A DNA stretch of 6,749 bases from Desulfocapsa sp. (GTDB taxonomy: Bacteria; Desulfobacterota; Desulfobulbia; Desulfobulbales; Desulfocapsaceae), in contig DAOVZA010000117.1 in NCBI GenBank assembly GCA_030635405.1, positions 1 through 6,749 of the forward strand. The letters are read 5' to 3'. Shown piece after piece: positions 1 through 6,249 of this stretch. The position numbers and the translations under genes are program-made. A model generated the notes under the pieces. The model was not told where the DNA came from, ran no database searches, and worked only from the letters and a program-made list of their open reading frames with translations. How positions within the stretch are numbered: position 1 is the first letter of the stretch; the number at the start of each line of letters is the position of its first letter.

Positions 1-1842
1 TGCTAGAGTCAACAGACACTTATTCCCTTTCTTCAGTTCCACACCAGCTTTTGGGCTCTGGGAGACAACGCGGCCAGTCCCCTTAACAGACACATCAACT
101 TCTGCACTCTGCAAAAGCCGTAAACTCCTGCGAAGACTAAACCCTGTCAAATCCGGCATATTGAGCGTCTGCTTTTCCTGCATTGTTAATGCATTCGTGA
201 TACCACCAGTATCATTAACAGAATCAGCTTTAAAATTTTGCTCTTCTCCGTCCACAACTTCAACAATATCCTCAATGTTTTGATGAATCTGTTGTAAAGC
301 CACCATGGAAGGTAAAATTGATTCGACTTCATCACAAAAGGTTTTAAAATCGATCGAATCTTTTTCCGGAACACGCAGCTCCTCATCCCGAGCAACCAAG
401 AGCAGTATCATTTCAGGACGTTCAGCTGGAATCATTACAAATCCCATTCGATCCCTGACATAACTACCACCCAAATCATTCATGACCAGCGATACGGTTT
501 CACCGGAAAGTGTTCGTGAACCAAGAACACCTTTTTTTTCCTGCTTCATCAGCAGGTTCCGAAGTTCGCGTGACACCAACGAAGGAAAAACATTGCGCCC
601 TGTTACTTCTCCATGGAAGATGTCATAGAAATATTCTCTGGCATCAGGACGTTCTATGATTCGATCCAGCATATGGGGTTGAATCTTTTTACCATCGTTT
701 AAAAGATGGCTCATTCCAAGCAATATTTTTAAAGGTGTTGCTGTCTTTGGCACTGCTCCAAGATAAAAGGAAGGTCCCGTTTCCATAAACTGTGGAAGAC
801 TTGATTGCTGTTTTTTCCCTCCTGAAAAGTCCACGTGAACATCAGTGGTCAATTGCAGACGATCAATGAGACGTAGTTGACTTCCAAGATCAGCTTGGCC
901 AGCTATCAAACTCCATGGATACACTTGAGTACTCTTTTCCCAGCCCCCCTGAAGTAAAGAAGCCTCATGGACAAACTTCCTGATTTCCATGGGAATGACC
1001 ATGGGAGTGAGAAAAAGAGGCTCCAGAATTTCTTTTTTATGTTGCCAGACAGTATTAGGGTTAAATGACGGATAGCTTGCTCCAGCCACAATCTTGCCAT
1101 TTTCAGTATTGAGCAACAGGGAAGTAACACTGCCATTCCCCATTTTTTCGCCAAAGGTTTTTACGTACTTTTCAAGAATAGCCTGAATTTTCATATCCAG
1201 GGTTAATACAAGATCATGGCCTTTAGTACTCGTTTGAGTAAGACCCTTCAAATTAATTGCTGGAATGTCCTCTTGATGAACCCTGTCCTGGTTTAAAAGC
1301 CTGTTATAGTAATGCTCTACACCAGCAAGCCCCAGATCATTTTCAGAATAGCCTATCAGATGCGATGCATATTCCTGCTGAGGATAACTTCTGGCAACTT
1401 CCCGGTGCAAATAAATTCCGGGAATCCCCAAACCTGTAACGACTTCTTCGTCTCCCTGACCGATATCTCTACTCAGCCAAACAAGATGTGAATCCTTCTC
1501 CATATTTACAAGTAGTTCAGTTACTGACAAACCTAAACTATCAGAAAGAAGTCTTGCAGTCTCTTTGATATCTTTTACTTCTCTTGGACGAACATAGAGT
1601 GAAACACGTTCCTGAGTCTGGGCAAGCTCTTTAAAATTACGGTCGTAAATTGTCCCTCGATCACGAGTTATTGTGTCACTCTCTGAAGGAAAGGTTTCCT
1701 GCAAGATATCGACAAGGTTGGTCAGTTCCTTCTTGTAAACAACACTTGTTCCAATCCCGGCCAGAAACACCAGGATAGCCACTATAGGCCAGATCCGTCT
1801 CCCTTTATCGGGCCCTGTTTTAAGGCGAGATTTACTGGCCAT
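1..1842 (-). CDS. ftsI: FtsI/PBP2-type penicillin-binding protein with PASTA domain, catalytic motifs lost (3' end outside window)
   Basis: By position (fourth gene after mraZ, rsmH and ftsL) and architecture this is the septal class B penicillin-binding protein, normally the peptidoglycan transpeptidase of the divisome. The ATG at 1842 begins 614 open codons with no stop before the window edge. A short basic N-terminus leads into one membrane segment (about residues 17-36). The pedestal follows, with RDRGTIYDRN (60-69), GVEHYYNRLL (174-183), LDMKIQ (215-220) and ASYPSFNPN (255-263). A PASTA domain (MPDLTGFSL..., from 562 to the edge) closes the visible part, so the stop is probably just outside. 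Oddly, the transpeptidase signatures are absent. The position of EPGSTVK in E. coli PBP3 reads IPMEIRK (283-289), so the catalytic Ser is Glu286. No SxN is present around 295-325. The KTGT position reads GETVS (447-451). The frame is continuous, so I see no frameshift. No clear ribosome binding site precedes the ATG, which lies 15 bases after the ftsL stop, suggesting translational coupling. The family call is firm; a catalytic role is doubtful. Confidence 0.88.
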   Translation of the reverse strand, partial: MASKSRLKTGPDKGRRIWPIVAILVFLAGIGTSVVYKKELTNLVDILQETFPSESDTITRDRGTIYDRNFKELAQTQERVSLYVRPREVKDIKETARLLSDSLGLSVTELLVNMEKDSHLVWLSRDIGQGDEEVVTGLGIPGIYLHREVARSYPQQEYASHLIGYSENDLGLAGVEHYYNRLLNQDRVHQEDIPAINLKGLTQTSTKGHDLVLTLDMKIQAILEKYVKTFGEKMGNGSVTSLLLNTENGKIVAGASYPSFNPNTVWQHKKEILEPLFLTPMVIPMEIRKFVHEASLLQGGWEKSTQVYPWSLIAGQADLGSQLRLIDRLQLTTDVHVDFSGGKKQQSSLPQFMETGPSFYLGAVPKTATPLKILLGMSHLLNDGKKIQPHMLDRIIERPDAREYFYDIFHGEVTGRNVFPSLVSRELRNLLMKQEKKGVLGSRTLSGETVSLVMNDLGGSYVRDRMGFVMIPAERPEMILLLVARDEELRVPEKDSIDFKTFCDEVESILPSMVALQQIHQNIEDIVEVVDGEEQNFKADSVNDTGGITNALTMQEKQTLNMPDLTGFSLRRSLRLLQSAEVDVSVKGTGRVVSQSPKAGVELKKGNKCLLTLA

Positions 1843-1857
1843 TGGTTTAATACAAAC

Positions 1858-2226
1858 TTAAAGTTTTCGATACTGCCCCGGAGCAGGAATATGAATTTCC
1901 AACTGATTACCCACTACACTTGCCACAACTTCAGGAGAAAAATGATGTGCTTTTTGGGCCAACAGAAGAATATTGTCTTCAACCAACTCTGTTTGACTTA
2001 GCTCAAGATTTGCAATCTCCATAGTCACTCGTTCAGATACGCCATTAAGTAAAAAAGAAGCCACAAAAAGAAACATTACTGAAGCAACAGCAAACTTTGC
2101 AGCAGCAAACCAGAGCTGTTTACCACCCGGTAAAGTTTTAACTTGATACCGGCTACGACTGTTATAACGTCGGCGATAAGAGTTTCTACGGGGAATCATT
2201 GTGTGGGCCGAAGGATTAATTATCAT
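1858..2226 (-). CDS. ftsL: FtsL-like cell division protein
   Basis: This is a 122-residue bitopic protein between rsmH and ftsI, the standard place for ftsL. In known systems FtsL forms a periplasmic coiled-coil complex with FtsB and FtsQ that recruits and activates FtsW-FtsI. The sequence shows a strongly basic cytoplasmic tail (RRNSYRRRYNSRSRYQ, residues 13-28), one hydrophobic segment (about 39-60), then a heptad-like stretch (67-95) and a C-terminal end with a PAPGQ turn (114-118). FtsL is poorly conserved in sequence, so the call rests mainly on size, topology and position. The ATG at 2226 has a good ribosome binding site (AAAAGGTG, complement of 2232-2239) five bases upstream. It lies 17 bases after the rsmH stop and ends 15 bases before ftsI, so it is in the same operon. 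Confidence 0.8.
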   Translation of the reverse strand: MIINPSAHTMIPRRNSYRRRYNSRSRYQVKTLPGGKQLWFAAAKFAVASVMFLFVASFLLNGVSERVTMEIANLELSQTELVEDNILLLAQKAHHFSPEVVASVVGNQLEIHIPAPGQYRKL

Positions 2227-2243
2227 GATGTCACCTTTTCTTT

Positions 2244-3143
2244 TTAAACTCGTTCAGCAACTCGTAATCGAGCGCTTCGTGACCTTCTGTTGCTTTGTTG
2301 TTCTTCTGATGTTGCTACAATGGGTTTTTTAGTCAAAACCTTCAGTGCTTTATTCTCACGAAATTTACGTTTAACCATTCTGTCTTCCAGAGAATGGAAT
2401 GAAATAACACAAAACCTTGCTCCCGGTTTCAGGTATTCGACACCCTGTTCCAGAATTGCTGCTAAGTTTTCAAGCTCCGTGTTGACAGCTATTCGCAAAG
2501 CTTGAAAAACAAGTGTTGCAACGTGTTTTCTCTTGGGATGAAAGCGCCTTGGTACTGCTTTTATGATGATATCTGCAAGCTGCTTAGATGTTGCAATTGG
2601 TGTTGCCGCTCTCTCGTTCACGATAAATGATGCAATTCGTCGTGCCTGCTTTTCTTCACCATAATAATAAAAGATATCGGCTAGTTCTTCTTCTGAACAC
2701 TTTGCAAGAATAGAAGCGGCGGTTATCTCACGCCTGAGATCCATTCGCATATCAAGGGGCTCATCTCGCTGAAAACTAAAACCGCGTTCTCCCATGTCGA
2801 GCTGTAGAGACGAAAGACCAATATCGATTAGAATTCCATCGACCTTATCGATCCCAACTTCTGCAAGACCTTTCCCGATTTCAGAAAAATTTCGTCTTAC
2901 GATGGTTAAACGATCTCCAAATTGTTCTAATCGTCTGCTGCTTTGTTCTATGGCTGCTGCATCCCAATCAAACCCAATTACGCGGCCACCAGGGCTACTT
3001 TTTTTAAAAATTGCCTCACTGTGTCCACCCAACCCCAGGGTTCCATCGACATAAATGCCATCACTTTGAGGGGCAAGAAATTCCAGTGTTTCGACGGGAA
3101 GAACAGAACAATGGATATCTGCTGCTTTTTTGTCATCTCCCAT
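2244..3143 (-). CDS. rsmH: 16S rRNA (cytosine(1402)-N(4))-methyltransferase RsmH (MraW)
   Basis: RsmH is a SAM-dependent enzyme that methylates N4 of C1402 in the P site of 16S rRNA; its gene is a constant member of dcw clusters. With the ATG at 3143 the protein is 299 residues, within the family's usual size. Visible motifs are the SAM-binding DGTLGLGGHSE (33-43), the acidic FDWD (58-61), DGILIDIGLSSLQLD (102-116), ERGFSFQRDEPLDMRMD (119-135), FQALRIAVN (213-221), the SFHSLEDRMVK signature (248-258) and the basic tail SRSARLRVAER (288-298). The usual HPATRTFQ motif is altered here to HVATLVFQ (207-214). The start ATG overlaps the mraZ stop by one base (TGATG), indicating translational coupling. 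A TTG one codon upstream is also in frame but less likely. A weak GGA (complement of 3152-3154) precedes the ATG by eight bases. Confidence 0.95.
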   Translation of the reverse strand: MGDDKKAADIHCSVLPVETLEFLAPQSDGIYVDGTLGLGGHSEAIFKKSSPGGRVIGFDWDAAAIEQSSRRLEQFGDRLTIVRRNFSEIGKGLAEVGIDKVDGILIDIGLSSLQLDMGERGFSFQRDEPLDMRMDLRREITAASILAKCSEEELADIFYYYGEEKQARRIASFIVNERAATPIATSKQLADIIIKAVPRRFHPKRKHVATLVFQALRIAVNTELENLAAILEQGVEYLKPGARFCVISFHSLEDRMVKRKFRENKALKVLTKKPIVATSEEQQSNRRSRSARLRVAERV

Positions 3144-3610
3144 CAAATTATTCCAAGCTTAGACAAGCCCTCATCAAAACTATCGAAGTTTTTCATAGTG
3201 GACTGAATCTCAAGCTGCCATGCATCTTTATCCCAGATCTCAACCCAGTCTCGCATACCAGTCAGGATGACATCTTTTCCAATTTTCAATTCGGTACGAA
3301 GTGTTGCCGGAAGAACAATGCGACCCTGTTTGTCGAGAGTACATTCCGTAACACCTGACAATACCCAGCGAATATAGCTGCCCATCTGAGGCTGTTCTTT
3401 TTGATCGTAAAGGGTGTCTTCAATGATTTCCCATTCAGAAACGGGATAGGCACGCAAATGTTCTTTCCAGGGAACAACCATGAGAGTCGCAGATCCATAG
3501 TGAGTGAGGACATCACGAAAACGACTTGGAAAATTCAGTCGTCCCTTGGCATCCAGGCTATGCTCAGACTTACTGCGAAATCTGCTTTTTATGGTTTTTC
3601 CTGATTCCAT
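3143..3610 (-). CDS. mraZ: Transcriptional regulator MraZ
   Basis: MraZ is an AbrB/SpoVT-fold DNA-binding protein that represses its own dcw operon in E. coli and is the usual first gene of the cluster. The 155-residue product carries the two tandem swapped-hairpin repeats expected: the first centred on SLDAKGRLNFPSRFR (18-32) and the second on TLDKQGRIVLPATLR (91-105), each with the DxxxR signature (D20-R24 and D93-R97). The N-terminus is about nine residues longer than the common form, which starts near FRSKSEHSLD. This start (ATG 3610) is chosen because AAAGGTG (complement of 3615-3621) lies four bases upstream. The gene ends in a one-base overlap with the rsmH ATG. Three regularly spaced TGGAN sites in the leader are good targets for its own product. 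Confidence 0.95.
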   Translation of the reverse strand: MESGKTIKSRFRSKSEHSLDAKGRLNFPSRFRDVLTHYGSATLMVVPWKEHLRAYPVSEWEIIEDTLYDQKEQPQMGSYIRWVLSGVTECTLDKQGRIVLPATLRTELKIGKDVILTGMRDWVEIWDKDAWQLEIQSTMKNFDSFDEGLSKLGII

Positions 3611-3624
3611 CCGGCACCTTTGCT

Positions 3625-3649
3625 ATCCATGTTACTCCACTTCACTCCA
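3625..3649 (-). promoter_or_regulatory. Putative MraZ operator: three TGGAN repeats with 10-base period
   Basis: On the minus strand three pentamers, TGGAG (3649-3645), TGGAG (3639-3635) and TGGAT (3629-3625), are separated by exactly five bases each. The first two units share nine of ten bases in the longer form AGTGGAGTRA. E. coli MraZ binds direct TGGGN repeats separated by five bases, so spacing and core match. The array lies between the predicted transcription start (about 3653) and the mraZ ribosome binding site (3615-3621), a position suited to autorepression. Binding by this MraZ is inferred. Confidence 0.8.
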
Positions 3650-3659
3650 CTATCATTCT

Positions 3660-3689
3660 GTTCTACATCAAAACCAGATCTGTTGTCAA
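3660..3689 (-). promoter_or_regulatory. Predicted sigma70 promoter of the mraZ-rsmH-ftsL-ftsI operon
   Basis: On the minus strand a perfect -35 TTGACA (3689-3684) is followed after 18 bases by a TAGAAC -10 (3665-3660), four of six matches to TATAAT. The sequence just upstream (3691-3720) is AT-rich and could act as an UP element. Transcription would start near 3653, directly before the MraZ repeats, giving a leader of roughly 40 bases ahead of mraZ. Confidence 0.65.
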
Positions 3690-4048
3690 GCATTTTAACC
3701 CAAATTTACATGATAATAAGGGCACTTAGCTAAACAGCACAAACGTACACCATAGAGTGGCCATCTCACCAATGACCACAATATAATGTACAGCACGCCT
3801 ATTTTCCATAACTCTGCAAGAAACTTTGACGCAGGCCAAAACAAGTAAACAGACTGATACTATTAGATAGTTTTATTTTATAAAAAATATTAGTTTTCAA
3901 GAAGGGAAATGAGGTGGTGCAAAGTGGGAGGAAAATTAAGATTAGAGTTTTTTCTATGCAGACAATGTGGAGAGGAATACCGGCGACTATATTTGTGAGC
4001 ATCTTGACATAAAGCAGCTCTGACATTTGAAAAAACTTCCTGACTGGC
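3690..4048. other. Divergent intergenic region without a supported gene
   Basis: This AT-rich stretch separates the mraZ promoter from the promoter of the divergent methyltransferase gene. The short open frames in it have no recognisable domain or convincing start signal. It contains a purine-rich plus-strand segment (about 3899-3939) with TGGTG (3915-3919) and TGGGA (3925-3929) at a 10-base period, resembling half of a MraZ site. It also holds a very AT-rich run (3867-3895) with a weak five-base stem (3859-3871). I see no RNA gene, repeat array or mobile-element end. Confidence 0.5.
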
Positions 4049-4077
4049 TGGAAATTCACTTCTTCTTTTGCTATAAT
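4049..4077 (+). promoter_or_regulatory. Predicted extended -10 promoter for the cNMP-binding methyltransferase gene
   Basis: TGCTATAAT (4069-4077) combines a perfect -10 TATAAT with the TGn extension. A 17-base spacer leads back to TGGAAA (4049-4054), four of six matches to TTGACA. Transcription would start near 4084, leaving about 16 bases before the ATG at 4100 or about 70 bases before the alternative ATG at 4154. Confidence 0.65.
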
Positions 4078-4099
4078 AAAGAATTGTTATCATTGTTAA

Positions 4100-5680
4100 A
4101 TGCATGAAGAGGTTAGGTATTTCACCAAAACTACAAAATCAGGACACACCTCCATGACGCTCCCTGCAAGCCCAGAACATTCGCCCTCTAGTCCAGAAAA
4201 TCAAGAGACAGGCTCTTTTCACGCACAGCTACAGGAAAAAGTACTGCCTTTTGCAAAACTCTTTAGCTGCAACAAGAACGAGGCAATACTATTGCAAGGC
4301 AATGATGCCCATTCTTTTTATTTTGTCAGAAAGGGAACAGTGGAGGTCTCTTACACTGCAAAGGAAACAAAAATTACAGTAGCCATCATTGGTGCAGGAT
4401 CATTTTTTGGAGAAATCGGTTTCTTTGACCATGGCGCCAGAACCCGTAACGTCAAGGCAATGGAAGAAACTGAAATTCTAATTTTCAATCAGGAAATAAT
4501 GGATTGTCTGCAGCAGGAAGAACCTCTTCTCTTTGCTTCCTTCATGTTCTTCCTAACAAAGGACATCTGTAAAAAATTCAGAAGAATACTTGAAGAACAC
4601 GAACCTATGACGGCTTTTGCGGCATCCCTCACCAACAGGCGACGTACTTATGAAAAGACAGAGGCCCTTCCCGATTCGCTCCTCCGCTCACACGCCTGGC
4701 GACAGGTCAACCAGAAGGTTGAAGCTGTAAAGTCACAGCTCTACGACCTCACGCACACTTTACAGGCCGTTGCCCAGGATGAGATCCCCGAAGAATATCT
4801 CAAACAGGGCTATGAGATTTTAGACTCAATGAACCACGCACTGTTCGAGTTTAAAGATTCAATGACAAAGCAGGAAGCCAAAGACCACATGTGGGGCTTT
4901 GTCTTCAAGGAAATTTTTCCATACCTCATGCGAAGTCGTTTTGCAGAACGGGCCTACTACAAGCCCAAAGGATATGCCGGAGATTTCCTGATGATGGAAC
5001 ATATCTATCAGGACATTCCAAAAGGTGATGGAGAGATCGGCAAACTCATAGACAGCTGGGGACTACAGCGCACCAGCGCAAAAGCCATACGTAACCGGCG
5101 TATATTGATGAAAGATCAACTGAAAAGTCTATCAAAAGAACGTTTAAAAACAAATAAGCGTTTTGCTGTTATGAATCTTGCCTGCGGCCCAAGCCGCGAA
5201 TTGTTTGATTTTCTTCAGGAGTGTGACTACACGGAAAAGATAGATGCACTCTGTGTGGATATTGATACTGAAGCCCTGCAATACTCCAATCAAAACGTTA
5301 ATATTTTCCCTCACAACGCATCCGTTCGATATATGTGTGAAAATCTCGTCAAATGGGCTCTTGGCAAAGTAAGTCACGACATTGGCAGCAAAGACCTTAT
5401 CTACTCAGCCGGATTGTTTGATTATCTGGAACCACGCTTATTCTGCAGGCTGGTGGACAGGTGCCATGAACACTTAAAGCCAGGTGGATCATTATTAATT
5501 GGGAACTTTGCACCCCATGATGACATGCTGTTTATGGATCATATGCTGCAATGGCAGTTAATTTATAGAACTCAAGAAGAACTGAAAGACTTACTCAGCA
5601 AAACCAAATTTGGCTCGGATGTAACAATCCTTTCGGAACCGGCAGAAGTAAATCTTTTTGTTTTGGCTCAAAAAAGCTGA
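4100..5680 (+). CDS. Cyclic nucleotide-binding domain / SAM-dependent methyltransferase fusion protein
   Basis: This 526-residue soluble protein has three parts. Residues about 45-165 form a cyclic-nucleotide-binding (CRP/CAP-type) domain with LLQGND (64-69), RKGTVEV (77-83) and a phosphate-binding cassette, GEIGFF...ARTRNV (104-118), keeping the Glu (E105) and Arg (R114) expected to contact the cyclic nucleotide. Residues about 180-350 are a mostly helical linker holding a conserved-looking YYKPKGYAGDFLMMEHIY (286-303). Residues about 354-526 are a class I methyltransferase: motif I NLACGPSRE (359-367), acidic DID (387-389), DLIYSAGLFDYL (432-443), HLKPGGSLLIGNF (458-470) and a late LIYRTQEELKDLL (487-499). 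There is no DNA-binding helix-turn-helix. Similar proteins are annotated as extracellular-factor (3-hydroxypalmitic acid methyl ester) biosynthesis proteins, a link to Ralstonia PhcB that I recall but cannot test here. Methylation gated by cAMP or cGMP is inferred; the substrate is unknown. The start is uncertain: ATG 4100 lacks a ribosome binding site, while the in-frame ATG 4154 (Met19) has AGGA ten bases upstream. Confidence 0.85.
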   Translation: MHEEVRYFTKTTKSGHTSMTLPASPEHSPSSPENQETGSFHAQLQEKVLPFAKLFSCNKNEAILLQGNDAHSFYFVRKGTVEVSYTAKETKITVAIIGAGSFFGEIGFFDHGARTRNVKAMEETEILIFNQEIMDCLQQEEPLLFASFMFFLTKDICKKFRRILEEHEPMTAFAASLTNRRRTYEKTEALPDSLLRSHAWRQVNQKVEAVKSQLYDLTHTLQAVAQDEIPEEYLKQGYEILDSMNHALFEFKDSMTKQEAKDHMWGFVFKEIFPYLMRSRFAERAYYKPKGYAGDFLMMEHIYQDIPKGDGEIGKLIDSWGLQRTSAKAIRNRRILMKDQLKSLSKERLKTNKRFAVMNLACGPSRELFDFLQECDYTEKIDALCVDIDTEALQYSNQNVNIFPHNASVRYMCENLVKWALGKVSHDIGSKDLIYSAGLFDYLEPRLFCRLVDRCHEHLKPGGSLLIGNFAPHDDMLFMDHMLQWQLIYRTQEELKDLLSKTKFGSDVTILSEPAEVNLFVLAQKS

Positions 5681-5695
5681 ATATAAGGAGGTAAG

Positions 5696-6247
5696 TTATT
5701 TAAAATCAACACTGGGCATCGCACGCTGAGTGGCCAATTCAAGAGACAAATAATTCTGTTTCTCAAAACCAAACTTAGTGGCAATCAAAGAGGATGGGAA
5801 GGATTCAACTAGAGTATTCAGACGTCCGATATAACCATTATAGCGATTTCTAGCTTCCTGAACCTCCTGCTCTATCTCATTGAGACTGTTCTGTAGATCA
5901 AGAAAATTTCCACTGGCCTTCAAATCAGGATAGGCTTCAGCAATGGCAAGCAGACCTCCAAGAGATTTAGTGATTTTACTTTCCTGCTCCATTCGTGACT
6001 CACTTGTTCCACCACTGAGCTGTTTGATTTTATCTTCAAATATCTTGTTTTCATGGGCAGTATAGCCCTCGATCACCTGCACAAGACTGGGAATCAAATT
6101 CGCACGACGTTTCAGAGACACGTCAATACCACTCCAGGCTTCCTCAATTCTATTTCTATATTTTACAAATTTATTATAAGTGCTGACGATTATAGCTAGC
6201 ACAACAAAACTGATGAAAAAGATTGGAATCAGAAACGGTGGGGGCAC
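5696..6247 (-). CDS. lemA: LemA family membrane-anchored protein
   Basis: LemA proteins are widespread, with an N-terminal membrane helix and an alpha-helical bundle; their biochemical role is not settled, and they are often found near membrane proteases or TPM-domain proteins. This one has 183 residues, the usual length. It shows a hydrophobic segment (5-23), the conserved AWSGIDVSLKRRANLIPSLV (37-56) followed by EGYTAHE (60-66), then AIAEAYPDLKAS (101-112), NEIEQEVQEARNRYN (123-137) and FPSSLIATKFGF (150-161). The start is a GTG at 6247, two bases after the panB stop. It is supported by a GAGGAG ribosome binding site (complement of 6255-6260) seven bases upstream, embedded in the last panB codons. 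The gene is therefore probably cotranscribed and translationally coupled with panB. No protease partner is visible in the window. It converges on the methyltransferase gene across 15 bases. Confidence 0.93.
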   Translation of the reverse strand: MPPPFLIPIFFISFVVLAIIVSTYNKFVKYRNRIEEAWSGIDVSLKRRANLIPSLVQVIEGYTAHENKIFEDKIKQLSGGTSESRMEQESKITKSLGGLLAIAEAYPDLKASGNFLDLQNSLNEIEQEVQEARNRYNGYIGRLNTLVESFPSSLIATKFGFEKQNYLSLELATQRAMPSVDFK

Positions 6248-6249
6248 TG

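Noticed and set aside
186..395. A 69-codon minus-strand frame inside the ftsI gene
   Set aside because: It is out of frame with the continuous 614-codon ftsI reading, which covers the same bases with recognisable sequence.
906..1154. An 82-codon minus-strand frame, considered as a sign that ftsI is frameshifted at the missing active site
   Set aside because: The ftsI frame stays open and in register on both sides (NPN motif before, LLQ and the later motifs after). The alternative frame gives no SxxK either.
3144..3146. TTG as start codon of rsmH
   Set aside because: The next codon is an ATG that overlaps the mraZ stop in the common TGATG arrangement; the TTG adds only one residue.
2290..3358. 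Several plus-strand frames opposite rsmH and mraZ
   Set aside because: They lie antisense to well-supported genes, overlap each other and show no domain or ribosome binding site.
3859..3880. Stem ACTAT/ATAGT followed by TTTTATTTTA, as a possible terminator
   Set aside because: The five-base AT-only stem with a three-base loop is too weak, and no plus-strand gene ends upstream of it.
3799..4105. Two overlapping minus-strand frames of 86 and 71 codons in the intergenic region
   Set aside because: The sequences look like translated AT-rich noncoding DNA, with no recognisable domain. One starts inside the divergent promoter and leader, and I could not see a ribosome binding site.
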